Positions 26,455 to 37,635 are shown, numbered from the stretch's first letter. The stretch: DNA of 64,000 bases from Agromyces sp. 3263 (GCF_031456545.1 NZ_JAVDUV010000001.1:434001-498000), one strand, 5' to 3'. Notes: generated by a model from the letters alone, not told the origin. Made by a program: numbers and translations.

Positions 26455-28320
26455 TTATGCCTCCTGGTGCTGCAGGTGGTAGCGCAGGCTCGCGAGCTCC
26501 GCCTTGAGCGCGGCGGGCACGCGGTCGCCGAACTGCGCGAAGTACTCCTCGGTGAGGTCGCATTCGGCGAGCCACGAGTCGCGGTCCACGTCGAAGAGCT
26601 GCTCGAGCGCGTCATCCGTGATCTCGATGCCGTCGAGGTCGAGCGAGTCGGATGCCGGGAGCAGGCCGATCGGCGTCTCCACCGCGTCGGCGCCGCCCTC
26701 GATGCGCCCGACGATCCACTCGAGCACGCGCGAGTTCTCGCCGAATCCGGGCCAGAGGAACGAGCCGTCGGCACCCTTGCGGAACCAGTTCACCTGGAAG
26801 ATCTTCGGCGCGTGGTCGCCGAGGACGCGGCCCATCTTCACCCAGTGACCCCAGTAGTCGGCCATGTTGTAGCCGCAGAACGGCAGCATCGCGAACGGGT
26901 CACGACGCAGCTCGCCCACGGTGCCCTCGGCTGCGGCGGTCTGCTCGGAGGAGATGGTCGCGCCCATGAACACGCCGTGCTTCCAGCTGCGCGCCTCGGC
27001 GACGAGGGGCACGTTGGTGGCCCGACGCCCGCCGAAGAGGATCGCGTCGATCGGCACGCCGTCGTGCGCGTCCCAGTCGTCGGAGATCTGCGGGCACTGC
27101 GCCGCCGCCACGGTGAACCGGGAGTTCGGGTGGGCGGCGGGGCGCCCGGATGCCGGGGTCCACGGGTTCCCCTCCCAGTCGGTGAGCTCGGCCGGCGCCT
27201 CATCCGTCAGCCCCTCCCACCAGACGTCGCCGTCGGGACGAAGCGCCACGTTCGTGAAGATCGTGTTGCCCCAGAGGGTCTGCACGGCGGTCGGGTTCGT
27301 GGTCTCGCCCGTGCCGGGCGCGACCCCGAAGAATCCGGCCTCGGGGTTGATCGCGTAGAGGCGGCCGTCCTCGCCCGGCCGCATCCAGGCGATGTCGTCG
27401 CCGATGGTCTCGACGCGCCATCCGGGGATCGTGGGCTGCATCATCGCGAGGTTCGTCTTGCCGCACGCCGACGGGAATGCCGCAGCGACGTGGTACACCT
27501 TGCCGGCGGGCGACGTCACCTTGATGAGCAGCATGTGCTCGGCGAGCCAGCCCTCGTCGCGAGCCATGACACTCGCGATGCGGAGCGCGAAGCACTTCTT
27601 CGCGAGCAGCGCGTTGCCGCCGTAGCCCGAGCCGTACGACCAGATCTCGCGCGAGTCGGGGAACTGCACGATGTACTTCGTCTCGTTGCACGGCCAGTCG
27701 ACCTCGGGTCGGCGGTGGCCGACCCCGTCGACGAGCGGGTAGCCGACCGAGTGGATCGTGCGCACCCACGGCTCACCGGCCTCGATGAGGCGGTACACGG
27801 ACTCGCCCATGCGGGTCATGATGCCCATCGAGAGCACGACGTAGGGCGAATCCGTGATCTCGACGCCGAGCTGCGAGATGGGGCCGCCGAGCGGGCCCAT
27901 CGAGAACGGCACGACGTACATCGTGCGGCCCTTCATCGAGCCGTCGAAGACGTCGAGCAACTCGGTGCGCATCTCGCGGGGATCGCGCCAGTTGTTCGTG
28001 GGGCCGGCGTCCTCCTCGTAGGTGGAGCAGATGAAGGTGCGGTCCTCGACGCGGGCGACATCGCCGGCGTCGGTGCGCGCGAGGTAGCTGTTCGGTCGCC
28101 ACTCGGGGTTCAGCTTCACGAGCTTGCCCTCGGCGACGAGCTGCTTGGTGAGCAGGTCGGCCTCGTGCTTGGAGCCGTCGCACCAGACGATCTCGTCGGG
28201 CTTGGTGAGCGCGGCGATCTCGTCGACCCAGGCACGGAGGGCGGGGTCGGTGGTGCCGCGCTGCGCGTGCTCGGATGACTCGGAGCCGGAGGTTCCGATC
28301 GAGAACTCTGAGATCGTCAT
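26455..28320 (-). CDS. pckG: Phosphoenolpyruvate carboxykinase (GTP)
   Basis: A 621-residue cytoplasmic enzyme converting oxaloacetate and GTP to phosphoenolpyruvate, GDP and CO2, the entry step of gluconeogenesis. The GTP-type P-loop is [13 protein letters not shown], the metal-binding region is GDDIAWM, and the mobile-lid and guanine-binding segments [15 protein letters not shown] and [19 protein letters not shown] are present. Length is typical of the GTP family. It is divergent from the RamB-like regulator, with a perfect palindrome between them, and is closed by a strong terminator. The ATG has AAAGGGAC upstream. Confidence 0.97.
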   Translation of the reverse strand: MTISEFSIGTSGSESSEHAQRGTTDPALRAWVDEIAALTKPDEIVWCDGSKHEADLLTKQLVAEGKLVKLNPEWRPNSYLARTDAGDVARVEDRTFICSTYEEDAGPTNNWRDPREMRTELLDVFDGSMKGRTMYVVPFSMGPLGGPISQLGVEITDSPYVVLSMGIMTRMGESVYRLIEAGEPWVRTIHSVGYPLVDGVGHRRPEVDWPCNETKYIVQFPDSREIWSYGSGYGGNALLAKKCFALRIASVMARDEGWLAEHMLLIKVTSPAGKVYHVAAAFPSACGKTNLAMMQPTIPGWRVETIGDDIAWMRPGEDGRLYAINPEAGFFGVAPGTGETTNPTAVQTLWGNTIFTNVALRPDGDVWWEGLTDEAPAELTDWEGNPWTPASGRPAAHPNSRFTVAAAQCPQISDDWDAHDGVPIDAILFGGRRATNVPLVAEARSWKHGVFMGATISSEQTAAAEGTVGELRRDPFAMLPFCGYNMADYWGHWVKMGRVLGDHAPKIFQVNWFRKGADGSFLWPGFGENSRVLEWIVGRIEGGADAVETPIGLLPASDSLDLDGIEITDDALEQLFDVDRDSWLAECDLTEEYFAQFGDRVPAALKAELASLRYHLQHQEA

Positions 28321-28412
28321 CGTCGTCCCTTTCGTGGTTCCCGACCGGGGGTCGGATTGGTTCGTACTTCAAGGATGCGACGGTTTGAGGGGTCCGTTCG
28401 ATTCAAATGGGC

Positions 28413-28441
28413 GTTAAGAACGCATGTTCTTTCGCTATCCT
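28413..28441 (+). promoter_or_regulatory. Promoter and palindromic operator of the RamB-like gene
   Basis: AAGAAC-GCAT-GTTCTT (28416-28431) is a perfect inverted repeat that fills the space between a weak -35 (GTTAAG, 28413-28418) and the -10 box TATCCT (28436-28441), which ends 6 nt before the ATG. The placement fits autorepression; pckG on the other strand starts 95 bp away. Confidence 0.55.
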
Positions 28442-28447
28442 TAAGCC

Positions 28448-29890
28448 ATGAAAGCCGGCACGCCCGACCTCGCCACCCTCGGACACCGCATCCGCCACTT
28501 CCGCGGTGAGCGCGGACTGACCCTCGACCAGCTCGGCGATGCCGTGGGCCTGGCAGGCAGCCAGCTCTCCCTGATCGAGAACGGCAAGCGCGAGCCGAAG
28601 CTCTCCACGCTCGACGCCCTCGCGGCCGCACTCGGCGTCGAGCTGGCCGACCTGCTCGCGCGCGAGGCGCCGAGCCGCCGCGCCGCCCTCGAACTCGAGC
28701 TCGGCCGCGCGCAGTCGAGCGCCCTCTACGCGACGCTCGGGCTTCCGGCCGTGCGGCCCGGCCGGGGCATCAGCGACGAGACGCTCGAGGCCATCGTGGG
28801 CCTGCACCGCGAGCTGCAGCGCCGCGCGAGCGAGGCGATCGCGACGCCCGAGGAGGCCCGTCGCGCGAACACCGACCTGCGCGAGCGCATGCGCGACCAG
28901 GACAACTACCTCCCGCACATCGAGCAGCTCGCCGAGGAGCAGGTGCGGGCCTCGGGCCACCGCACCGGCGCGCTCACCCACCGCGAGGTGAGCGTGATGG
29001 CCGAGCGCCTCGGCTTCCAGCTCATCTACGTGAGCGACCTGCCCGACTCGACGCGGTCCATCACCGACCTCGCCAACGGCCGCATCTACCTGCCGCCCGC
29101 GTCCATCCCGGGTGGTCACGGGCTGCGTTCCATGGCCTTGCAGGCGATGGCGCACCGACTTCTCGGGCACACCCCGCCGGCGAGTTACGACGAGTTCCTC
29201 TGGCAGCGGCTCGAGATCAACTACTTCGCCGCCGCGTGCCTGATGCCGCAGGAGGCATCCGTCGCCTTCCTCCAGCAGGCCAAGAAGGAGAAGCGACTCG
29301 CCATCGAGGACTTCCGCGACGCGTTCGGCGTCACGCACGAGGCGGCCGCGTTGCGCTTCACCAACCTCGCGACCAGCCACCTCGACATGACCCTGCACTT
29401 CCTACGGGTCGCGGGCGACGGCGCGCTGCTGAAGGGCTACGAGAACGACGGGCTCGTGCTGCCCACCGACGTCACCGGCTCGATCGAGGGGCAGTGGGTG
29501 TGCAAGAAATGGAGCGCCCGCACGGCCTTCGAGCACACCAACCGCACCACCGAGAACTACCAGTACACCGACACTCCCGCGGGAACCTTCTGGTGCGCCA
29601 CGCAGACCGGGCGCACGGATGCCGCGGAGTTCTCGATCACGGTGGGCGTGCCGTTCGCGCAGGCGAAGTGGTTCCGCGGGCGCGAGACCACGCTGCGGGC
29701 GGTGTCGACGTGCCCCGACGAGGGATGCTGCCGGCGGGCGCCGAACGGACTCGCCGAGCGCTGGTCGGGCCGTGCCTGGCCGAGTGCGCGCCTGCACGCC
29801 CACGTGCTCTCGCCGCTGCCCTCGGGCACCTTCCCGGGCGTCGATGACGCCGAGGTGTACGCGTTCCTCGAGGCCCACGCCGACCAGTAG
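28448..29890 (+). CDS. ramB: RamB-like XRE regulator with an IrrE/ImmA-type domain
   Basis: A 480-residue regulator. Residues 9-65 form an XRE helix-turn-helix (LGHRIRHFRGERGLTLDQLGDAVGLAGSQLSLIENGKREP), a middle region of about residues 160-310 resembles the ImmA/IrrE peptidase fold but without a clear HExxH (the segment reads ALQAMAHRLLGH), and the C-terminal third carries the paired cysteines (CPDEGCC) of the short-chain fatty acyl regulator family. In Corynebacterium, RamB represses acetate and glyoxylate genes. Here it is divergent from pckG, and acs lies 31 kb away, so a role in acetate and gluconeogenic control is likely. Confidence 0.85.
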   Translation: MKAGTPDLATLGHRIRHFRGERGLTLDQLGDAVGLAGSQLSLIENGKREPKLSTLDALAAALGVELADLLAREAPSRRAALELELGRAQSSALYATLGLPAVRPGRGISDETLEAIVGLHRELQRRASEAIATPEEARRANTDLRERMRDQDNYLPHIEQLAEEQVRASGHRTGALTHREVSVMAERLGFQLIYVSDLPDSTRSITDLANGRIYLPPASIPGGHGLRSMALQAMAHRLLGHTPPASYDEFLWQRLEINYFAAACLMPQEASVAFLQQAKKEKRLAIEDFRDAFGVTHEAAALRFTNLATSHLDMTLHFLRVAGDGALLKGYENDGLVLPTDVTGSIEGQWVCKKWSARTAFEHTNRTTENYQYTDTPAGTFWCATQTGRTDAAEFSITVGVPFAQAKWFRGRETTLRAVSTCPDEGCCRRAPNGLAERWSGRAWPSARLHAHVLSPLPSGTFPGVDDAEVYAFLEAHADQ

Positions 29891-29961
29891 CGGCATCCGA
29901 CACCCTCGCGGCGCCCTCCGCGCCGCCGCCCTCCGCGGCCGGCCGGCGCCGTGCTGCGGCG

Positions 29962-30028
29962 CGCGTCGAAACCTTGTGTTCGGTGCCCAACTCGGCGCTT
30001 CGCGCGCCGAGCACAAGGTATCGACGCG
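29962..30028. repeat. Long nested hairpin, REP/MITE-like
   Basis: Outer arms 29962-29978 and 30012-30028 pair over 17 bp with one mismatch (CGCGTCGA.ACCTTGTG against CACAAGGT.TCGACGCG), and an inner perfect 8-bp hairpin CTCGGCGC-ttcgc-GCGCCGAG lies at 29991-30011. It fills the gap between the RamB-like gene and the padR promoter and could serve as terminator, or be a copy of a dispersed palindromic element. Confidence 0.6.
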
Positions 30029-30086
30029 AGCTTGGGGCGGGTCAGTGCGAAGAAACCGAGGGTGCCGCGGCACCTCGATGTGTGTC

Positions 30087-30115
30087 TTGCAATAGTGTGT
30101 GTCACACAGTATCGT
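30087..30115 (+). promoter_or_regulatory. padR promoter with an embedded palindromic operator
   Basis: TTGCAA (30087-30092) and TATCGT (30110-30115) are spaced 17 bp, and the ATG follows 7 nt after. The spacer holds TGTGTGTCACACA (30096-30108), extended to ATA/TAT further out, as expected for a PadR autorepressor site. Confidence 0.65.
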
Positions 30116-30122
30116 GTGACGC

Positions 30123-30467
30123 ATGAGCACCGATGAGACGACGGCCGGCCACATCCAGGAGCTGCGACGCGGCACCGTGGTGCTCGCCTGCCTCGTGCGC
30201 CTGCGCCGGCCCGACTACGGGTACGCGCTCCTCGAGTCGCTGAACGCGCTCGGCATCCTCGTCGACGCGAACACGCTCTACCCGCTCCTCCGGCGCCTCG
30301 AGAAGCAGGGCCTGCTCCTCAGCGAGTGGAACACCGACGAGGCGCGGCCCCGCAAGTTCTACCGCACCAGCCCCACCGGCGAAGCCCTCGCCGAGGTCCT
30401 CACCACCGACTGGCGCCGTGTCGACGACGCGCTCACCAGACTCACCACCACAGGAGACGAACGATGA
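30123..30467 (+). CDS. PadR-family transcriptional regulator
   Basis: A 114-residue winged-helix repressor. LRRGTVVLACLVRLRRPDYGYALLESLNALGILVDANTLYPLLRRLEKQGLL is the PadR domain, with the typical GYAL motif and the recognition helix TLYPLLRRLE. The last 20 residues form the dimer helix. It overlaps the membrane-protein gene by ATGA, the usual arrangement in which PadR controls its downstream membrane partner. Effector unknown. Confidence 0.9.
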   Translation: MSTDETTAGHIQELRRGTVVLACLVRLRRPDYGYALLESLNALGILVDANTLYPLLRRLEKQGLLLSEWNTDEARPRKFYRTSPTGEALAEVLTTDWRRVDDALTRLTTTGDER

Positions 30468-31459
30468 CCACCCTCACCGACCGCTACGTGTGGGCCGCGG
30501 CCCGCAGCGTGCCGGAGGCCCAGCGCACCGAGCTCGAGCGAGAGCTGCGCGAGCGCATCGGCGACGAGACCGACGCGCTCGTCGAGGGCGGGCGCTCGCC
30601 CATCGACGCCGAGCGCGCGGCCCTCACCGAGCTCGGCGACCCGGTCGCGCTCGCGGCCCGCTACGTCGACCGCCCGCTGCAGCTCATCGGCCCGCGCTAC
30701 TTCCTGGTGTGGTGGCGCCTGCTGAAGCTGCTCCTCGCGGTCGTGCTGCCGTTCGCGGCCCTCGGCATCGCGATCGCGAAGGCCGTGGCGGGTGCCGACA
30801 TCGGCGAGATCATCGGGTCGGCGATCGGCCTGACGATCTCGGTCGCCGTGCACATCGGATTCTGGACGACGCTGATCTTCGCCGTGCTCGAGCGCACCCC
30901 GGCCCCGGCCGGCCGCCGCGGCATCGACGCCCCATGGACGCTCGACATGCTGCCCGCCCTGCCCGAGCCGGCGAAGGCGTCGCGGCGCGGCGAGCTGATC
31001 GGCTCGGTCGTGATGCTCGTGGTGTTCGCGGGCCTGATCGTGCTCCAGCAGTTCGGCGTGCCCTGGATCGACGACCTCGAGTCGGTGCCGCTGCTCGACC
31101 CGGCGCTGTGGAGCTTCTGGCTGCCGTACTTCCTCGGGCTCATCGTGCTCGAGATCCTCTTCGCGTTCGCGCTCTACGCCTGGGGCTGGAACTGGTGGCT
31201 CGCCGGGGCCAACCTGGTCCTCAACGTCGCGTTCGCCGTGCCGGCCCTGTGGCTCTTCCTCACCGGGCAACTGCTCAATCCGGCCGCGCTCGACGCCATG
31301 GACTGGCCGTGGGGCCAGTCGGGTCCGATCATCGTCGCCATCATCGTGGTCGTGGTCATCGCGGCGGCCGCGTGGGACGTGGTCGATGGCGGCATCAAGG
31401 CGTGGCGCGCCGCGAGCGGCCGTCGCGCCGGGGTCGACTCCCAGCCAGTCGCCGCGTGA
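30464..31459 (+). CDS. Permease-prefix-domain membrane protein
   Basis: A 331-residue protein. Residues 1-75 (VPEAQRTELERELRERIGDETDALVEGG...ALTELGDPVALAARYVDRP) form the cytoplasmic permease-prefix helical domain often found next to PadR regulators. About six hydrophobic spans follow (for example LLLAVVLPFAALGIAIA and GPIIVAIIVVVVIAAAAW). Probably a membrane-stress or transport protein under PadR control; the exact role is unknown. Confidence 0.8.
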   Translation: MTTLTDRYVWAAARSVPEAQRTELERELRERIGDETDALVEGGRSPIDAERAALTELGDPVALAARYVDRPLQLIGPRYFLVWWRLLKLLLAVVLPFAALGIAIAKAVAGADIGEIIGSAIGLTISVAVHIGFWTTLIFAVLERTPAPAGRRGIDAPWTLDMLPALPEPAKASRRGELIGSVVMLVVFAGLIVLQQFGVPWIDDLESVPLLDPALWSFWLPYFLGLIVLEILFAFALYAWGWNWWLAGANLVLNVAFAVPALWLFLTGQLLNPAALDAMDWPWGQSGPIIVAIIVVVVIAAAAWDVVDGGIKAWRAASGRRAGVDSQPVAA

Positions 31460-31464
31460 CCCGC

Positions 31465-31500
31465 GATCCGGGTGCGGCCTACTTCGGCTGCATCCGGATC
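31465..31500. terminator. Terminator hairpin overlapping the SDR gene end
   Basis: GATCCGGGTGC (31465-31475) pairs with GCATCCGGATC (31490-31500) with one G-T pair and a 14-nt loop, between converging genes; the right arm lies inside the last codons of the SDR gene. Confidence 0.5.
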
Positions 31501-32267
31501 GCGCCGTCGAGGCGGATCACCTCGCCGTTCAGCATCGGGTTCGCGATGATCGAGCGCACGAGCGCCGCGTACTCGGTGGGGTGTCCCAGCCGTGACGGAT
31601 GCGGCACCTGGGCCTCGAGGGAGTGGCGCACGTCGTCGGGCATGCCGGCCATCATCGGCGTCTCGAAGATCCCGGGCGCGATGGTGACGACGCGGATGAG
31701 CAGCTTCGACAGGTCCCGGGCGATCGGCAGGGTCATGCCGGCGACCGCGGCCTTCGACGCGGAGTAGGCCGCCTGCCCGATCTGCCCGTCGAACGCCGCG
31801 ACCGACGCGGTGCTCACGATGACGCCGCGCTCCGCCGTCGCCGGGCCGCCGGGCACCGACCCCTCGACGGGGTCGGTCGCGGCCATCGCGGCGGCCGCGA
31901 GCCGGGTCACGTTGAACGTACCGATGAGGTTCACCCGGATCGTGCGCTCGAACGCCTCGAGCGGCGCGGGCCCGTCGCGTCCGACGGTGCGGTTCGCGGT
32001 GACGATGCCGGCGCAGTTCACGGCGACCCGCAGCGGTGCGAGGGCGGATGCCGCGTCGACGGCGGCCTGCACCTCGGCCTCGTTCGCGACATCCGCCGCC
32101 ACGAAGCGGGCACGGTCGCCGAGCTCGGCCGCAGCTTCCTCGCCGCGCGGGCCCGGCAGGTCGACGAGGACGACGGAGGCGCCGCCTTCGACGAGCGCGC
32201 GGGCGGTGGCGCGTCCGAGGCCGGATGCCCCGCCGGTGACGATCGCGGAGGCGCCGTCGAGTTCCAT
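31479..32267 (-). CDS. SDR-family dehydrogenase, 3-hydroxyacyl-CoA dehydrogenase type 2-like
   Basis: A 262-residue short-chain dehydrogenase. NAD-binding TGGASGLG (residues 11-18), the DLPG acidic loop that favours NAD over NADP, NCAGIV, and the catalytic Ser...YSASK set are present. The insertion between NCAGIV and the catalytic Ser matches the HSD17B10/FadB-like type 2 3-hydroxyacyl-CoA dehydrogenases. It lies 55 bp after a thiolase gene on the same strand, which fits fatty-acid or short-chain acyl-CoA breakdown. The ATG has AAAGGACA upstream. Confidence 0.88.
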   Translation of the reverse strand: MELDGASAIVTGGASGLGRATARALVEGGASVVLVDLPGPRGEEAAAELGDRARFVAADVANEAEVQAAVDAASALAPLRVAVNCAGIVTANRTVGRDGPAPLEAFERTIRVNLIGTFNVTRLAAAAMAATDPVEGSVPGGPATAERGVIVSTASVAAFDGQIGQAAYSASKAAVAGMTLPIARDLSKLLIRVVTIAPGIFETPMMAGMPDDVRHSLEAQVPHPSRLGHPTEYAALVRSIIANPMLNGEVIRLDGAIRMQPK

Positions 32268-32322
32268 GTGATGTCCTTTCGTGGAGACCTCGGCCAGTGG
32301 GCCGGGACTGAGGGGTGGAACG

Positions 32323-33498
32323 TCAGATCCGCTCGATGATCGTCGCGTTGGCCATCCCGCCGCCCTCGCACATCGTCTGCAGGCCAAGGCGCCCGCCCGT
32401 GGCCTCGAGCTGGTTGACAAGCGTGGTGAGCAGGCGCGTGCCCGACGACCCGAGGGCGTGCCCGAGGGCGATCGCGCCGCCCCGGGGGTTGAGCTTCGCG
32501 GCATCCGCCCCGGTCTCGCGGAGCCAGGCGAGCGGCACCGACGCGAACGCCTCGTTCACCTCGTAGGCGTCGATGTCGGCGTGCACGAGACCGGCGCGCT
32601 CGAGCACCCGCTCGGTTGCGGGGATGACGCCGGTGAGCATGTAGAGCGGGTCGCTGCCGACCACCGAGAACGCCCGGAATCGCGCCCGTGGCTCGAGCCC
32701 GAGGTGTTCGGCCGCCTCGGCGCTCATGATGAGCGCGGCCGACGCGCCGTCGGTGAGGGGTGACGAGTTGCCGGGCGTGATCCGCCAGTCGAGCTCGGGG
32801 AACCGCTCGGCGAGCCGATCGCTGCGGAACGCGGGATTGAGGCCCGCGAGCGACTCGACCGTCGTGCCGGGTCGCACGGTCTCGTCGGCGAGCGCATCCA
32901 CGCCGGGCACGGGCACGACCTCGGTCGCGAACGCGCCCGACTCACCCGCCTCGGCCGCGAGCCGGTGCGACCGGGCCGCGAACACATCGAGCTCCTCGCG
33001 CGAGAAGCCCCACTTCGCGGCGATGAGCTCGGCCGACACTCCCTGGTTCACGAGCCCCTCGGGGTACCGCGTGCGGAGCCGCGAGCCGTACGGGTCGGCG
33101 CCCGCGGCGCTCGAGCCGAGCGGCACGCGGCTCATCGACTCCACACCGCACGCGATCACGATGTCGGCCTGGCCGGCGAGCACCGCCTGCGCGGCGAAGG
33201 TCGCGGCCTGCTGGCTCGACCCGCACTGCCGATCGATGGTGGTGCCGGGCACCGTCTCGGGGAAGCCCGCGGCGAGCACGGCGTTGCGGGTGATGTTGTA
33301 GCTCTGCTCGCCGATCTGGCTGACGCATCCGCCGATCACGTCGTCGACGAGTGCCGGATCGAGGTCGTTGCGGGCCACCAGCGCGTCGAGCACGCCGGCG
33401 AGCAGGTCGACGGGATGCACGCCCGAGAGGATGCCTCCGGGCTTGCCGCGGCCGACGGGCGTGCGGATGACGTCGACGATGACGGCTTCGGTGCTCAT
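32323..33498 (-). CDS. Thiolase (acetyl-CoA C-acyltransferase)
   Basis: A 391-residue thiolase that cleaves 3-ketoacyl-CoA or condenses acetyl-CoA. The nucleophile Cys92 is in [10 protein letters not shown], the second site is [16 protein letters not shown], and the last active-site Cys is in [11 protein letters not shown]. The length is typical. It shares an operon with the downstream SDR gene. Degradative or synthetic direction cannot be decided from sequence. Confidence 0.93.
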   Translation of the reverse strand: MSTEAVIVDVIRTPVGRGKPGGILSGVHPVDLLAGVLDALVARNDLDPALVDDVIGGCVSQIGEQSYNITRNAVLAAGFPETVPGTTIDRQCGSSQQAATFAAQAVLAGQADIVIACGVESMSRVPLGSSAAGADPYGSRLRTRYPEGLVNQGVSAELIAAKWGFSREELDVFAARSHRLAAEAGESGAFATEVVPVPGVDALADETVRPGTTVESLAGLNPAFRSDRLAERFPELDWRITPGNSSPLTDGASAALIMSAEAAEHLGLEPRARFRAFSVVGSDPLYMLTGVIPATERVLERAGLVHADIDAYEVNEAFASVPLAWLRETGADAAKLNPRGGAIALGHALGSSGTRLLTTLVNQLEATGGRLGLQTMCEGGGMANATIIERI

Positions 33499-33541
33499 GC
33501 TTCCAGCCTAGGACGACTGCGAGGCGGCCCGCCCGCCGCGC

Positions 33542-35089
<1,548 letters not shown>

Positions 35090-35272
35090 GGTGTTCCTTC
35101 TCGGGCGCGCGCGGGTGGGCGACGTCGCCGTGTCATCCTCGGGCCGTGCCTGCCGGTGGGCAGCGTCGACCACGTGTCTTCCGGGGGATGCCCTCGAGTC
35201 TATGGGGCCGCGAGCGTGCGGTCCCTGTACACCGTGGCGTGCACACGCACGCGCGCACGACGCGGCGGCGCG

Positions 35273-35578
35273 TCAGCCGGCTGGGGCGTCGTCGACGAAC
35301 CGGATGTCGTAGACCGCGACGCGCTGCGGCACCCCGTCGAACACCGCGGCGCGGGCATCCGACGCCAGGTAGGCCTGCTCGAGCCGGCCGAACTCCTCGC
35401 GGTCGCCCTCGGCGCTCACCGCCCAGACGAACTCGTTCGACTCGCGCACGCCGTAGGCGAACTCGATGGTGAACCCGGCCGGCGGCCGCACGACGGGCAT
35501 GGACCCGCGCCACCATTCGACGAACGCGTCGTACTCTCCGTCGACGAGCGTGTACCGGCGCAGCTGGATCGTCTTCAC
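35273..35578 (-). CDS. NIPSNAP-like small protein
   Basis: A 101-residue protein with the pattern of NIPSNAP or dimeric alpha/beta-barrel proteins: IQLRRYTLVDGEYDAFVEWW at the start, FAYGVRESNEFVWAVSAEGDREEF in the middle and YLASDAR near the end. The function of bacterial members is unknown. The GTG at 35578 starts at MKTIQLRRY as in relatives and has CAGAAT seven nt before it, suggesting a leaderless message; the ATG at 35587 is an alternative. Confidence 0.65.
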   Translation of the reverse strand: MKTIQLRRYTLVDGEYDAFVEWWRGSMPVVRPPAGFTIEFAYGVRESNEFVWAVSAEGDREEFGRLEQAYLASDARAAVFDGVPQRVAVYDIRFVDDAPAG

Positions 35579-35677
35579 CCGACCCATTCTGCCCGCTCGA
35601 CCACCCGCGCATGGCACAATCTGCGCCGCAGCGGAAGCCCTCGACAGCAATCGTGCAGATGTGGTCGAGTGACCAGC

Positions 35678-35842
35678 ATGAACATCCTGCTGATCATCAT
35701 CGCCATCATCGCCATCATCCTGCTCCTCACCGGCGGGTTCGTGCAGTCCCTGAACTTCCTGCTCTGGGTCGGCATCGTCCTGCTCGTGATCGCCGTGATC
35801 GTGTGGCTGGTGCGCATGCTGACGGGCAGCCGCCGGGTCTGA
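35678..35842 (+). CDS. Small two-span membrane protein
   Basis: A 54-residue protein made almost entirely of two hydrophobic stretches (NILLIIIAIIAIILLLTGGF and LNFLLWVGIVLLVIAVIVWLV) ending in RMLTGSRRV. Proteins like this are common in Actinobacteria and unassigned. A GTG at 35669 is in frame three codons upstream. The sequence composition follows the neighbouring genes, and its Ile/Leu codon choice (ATC, CTG) is that of a real gene. Confidence 0.6.
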   Translation: MNILLIIIAIIAIILLLTGGFVQSLNFLLWVGIVLLVIAVIVWLVRMLTGSRRV

Positions 35843-35974
35843 TCCCGCCTGTCCCGAGCTGAGGGCCTGGGCGGGACGCGCGAGCCTCTCGCCCAGGCCG
35901 AGGCCGTGCCGTCGCCCGAGCCGGCACGCCCTTCATCCCCTGTCGGGCATTCGTCGCTCGCCGCCGGGTCGCCG

Positions 35975-35988
35975 GATCGTATACGATC
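35975..35988. promoter_or_regulatory. Candidate GntR operator before hpaH
   Basis: GATCGTATACGATC is a perfect 14-bp palindrome overlapping a possible -10 box (TACGAT, 35982-35987), 32 bp before the hpaH GTG. A closely related site lies before the FAH-RraA gene (37636-37649). Confidence 0.6.
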
Positions 35989-36020
35989 GCACCAGCATCC
36001 GACGACGAAGTGGAGCGCAC

Positions 36021-36806
36021 GTGCTCGACCCCCAGCAGATCGCGGCGATCGCCGATGAGCTCGCCGACGCCGACCGGGCGCGGAGCACGGTGCCGCTCCT
36101 CACCGCCCGCCATCCCGGCATGACCGTCGACGACGCCTACGCCGTGCAGCGCGAATGGGCGGACCGCGGCATCGCCACCGGCCGCCGGCTCGTCGGCCGC
36201 AAGATCGGCCTCACCTCCAAGGTGATGCAGGCCGCCACCGGCATCACCGAGCCCGACTACGGCGTGATCTTCGACGACATGGTCCTCGAGTCCGGGGCTT
36301 CCGTCGAGTTCGACCGCTTCTCGAACGTGCGCATCGAGGTCGAGCTGGCGTTCGTGCTCCGCGACCGGCTCGAGGGGCCGCACACGACCGTCTTCGACGT
36401 GCTCGACGCCACGGCGTACGTCGTGCCCGCCCTCGAGATCCTGAACTCCCACATCGCGCTCGAGGGCCGCACGATCGTCGACACCATCTCCGACAACGCA
36501 GCCATGGGCGCTATGGTCGTCGGCGGCCGCCCGGTGAAGCCCGACGCCGTCGACCTTCGCTGGGTCTCCGCGCTCCTCTCCCGCAACCAGGTGATCGAGG
36601 AGTCGGGGGTCGCGGCGGCGGTGCTCGGCCACCCGGCCATGGGGGTCGCGTGGCTCGCGAACAAGCTGGCGCAGCACGACCAGGCGCTCGAGGCGGGTGA
36701 GATCATCCTCGCCGGTTCGTTCACGCGCCCGATGTGGGTGCAGCGCGGCGACACGGTGCACGCGGACTACCGCGAGTTGGGAACGGTGACATGCCGGTTC
36801 GAATGA
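36021..36806 (+). CDS. hpaH: 2-oxo-hept-4-ene-1,7-dioate hydratase
   Basis: A 261-residue metal-dependent hydratase of the homoprotocatechuate meta-cleavage pathway, adding water to 2-oxohept-4-ene-1,7-dioate to give the aldolase substrate. GRKIGLTSKVMQAATGITEPDYGVIFDDM and IEVELAFVLRDRLEG are typical, with the metal-binding glutamates of the hydratase/FAH-related family. The GTG start is followed by LDPQQIAAIADEL. It opens the cluster and overlaps the aldolase by ATGA. Confidence 0.92.
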   Translation: MLDPQQIAAIADELADADRARSTVPLLTARHPGMTVDDAYAVQREWADRGIATGRRLVGRKIGLTSKVMQAATGITEPDYGVIFDDMVLESGASVEFDRFSNVRIEVELAFVLRDRLEGPHTTVFDVLDATAYVVPALEILNSHIALEGRTIVDTISDNAAMGAMVVGGRPVKPDAVDLRWVSALLSRNQVIEESGVAAAVLGHPAMGVAWLANKLAQHDQALEAGEIILAGSFTRPMWVQRGDTVHADYRELGTVTCRFE

Positions 36807-37612
36807 CGCTTCCGCCCACGCTCGCCGCGCGGCTCGCGGCATCCGACCGGCCGCTCGTGGGCATGTGGGTGTGCTCGGGCAGCGCGCTGAACGCCGAGAT
36901 CGCCGCCGGCAGCGGCCTCGACGTCGTGCTCATCGACGCCGAGCACTCCCCCAACGGTCCCGAGTCGATCATCGCCCAGCTGCACGCGGTGGCCGCCTAC
37001 CCCGTCGCGCCCCTCGTACGCCCGCCGTTCGGCGACACGGTCGTCATCAAGCAGTACCTCGACCTCGGCGCGCAGAACCTCCTCGTGCCGATGGTCGACT
37101 CCGCCGAGCAGGCCGCCGAGGTCGTTCGCTCCGTGCGGTACCCGCCCCTCGGCGTCCGCGGCGTGGGCAGTGCGCTGGCCAGGTCCTCGCGATGGAACCG
37201 GGTGCCCGGCTACCTCGCGGATGCCTCGAGCACGATCTCGCTCTTCGTGCAGGTGGAATCGCGGGCCGCCGTCGAGCATGTGGCCGAGATCGTCGCGGTC
37301 GACGGCGTCGACGGGATCCTCGTCGGCCCCGCCGACCTCGCCGCCTCGATGGGACGACTCGGGCAGCAGGACCACGCGGAGGTCGTCGACGGGGTGCTGC
37401 GCTCGATCCACGCGGCGGTCGAGGCGGGCAAGCCCTGCGGCGTGAACGCGTTCGACCCCGCGGCGGCCGACCGCTACCTCGCCGCCGGCGCGGCGTTCGT
37501 GCTCGTCGGAGCGGATGTCGCGCTGCTGGCGCGCGCCTCCGAGGCCCTCGCGGCCCGGTTCATCCCCGACACGTCGGAGACGTCCACCGACGCCCCACGT
37601 GCGAGCTACTGA
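36803..37612 (+). CDS. hpaI: 4-hydroxy-2-oxoheptanedioate aldolase
   Basis: A 269-residue class II pyruvate aldolase splitting 4-hydroxy-2-oxoheptanedioate into pyruvate and succinate semialdehyde. LVGMWVCSGSALNAEIAAGSGLDVVLIDAEHSPNG, the metal glutamate in FVQVESRAAVEH and GILVGPADLAASMG are diagnostic of the HpcH/HpaI family. The ATG at 36803 overlaps the hydratase stop; an in-frame ATG at 36791 is possible. Confidence 0.93.
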   Translation: MTLPPTLAARLAASDRPLVGMWVCSGSALNAEIAAGSGLDVVLIDAEHSPNGPESIIAQLHAVAAYPVAPLVRPPFGDTVVIKQYLDLGAQNLLVPMVDSAEQAAEVVRSVRYPPLGVRGVGSALARSSRWNRVPGYLADASSTISLFVQVESRAAVEHVAEIVAVDGVDGILVGPADLAASMGRLGQQDHAEVVDGVLRSIHAAVEAGKPCGVNAFDPAAADRYLAAGAAFVLVGADVALLARASEALAARFIPDTSETSTDAPRASY

Positions 37613-37635
37613 ACCGGGAGCCGTCCACCTTCCCG

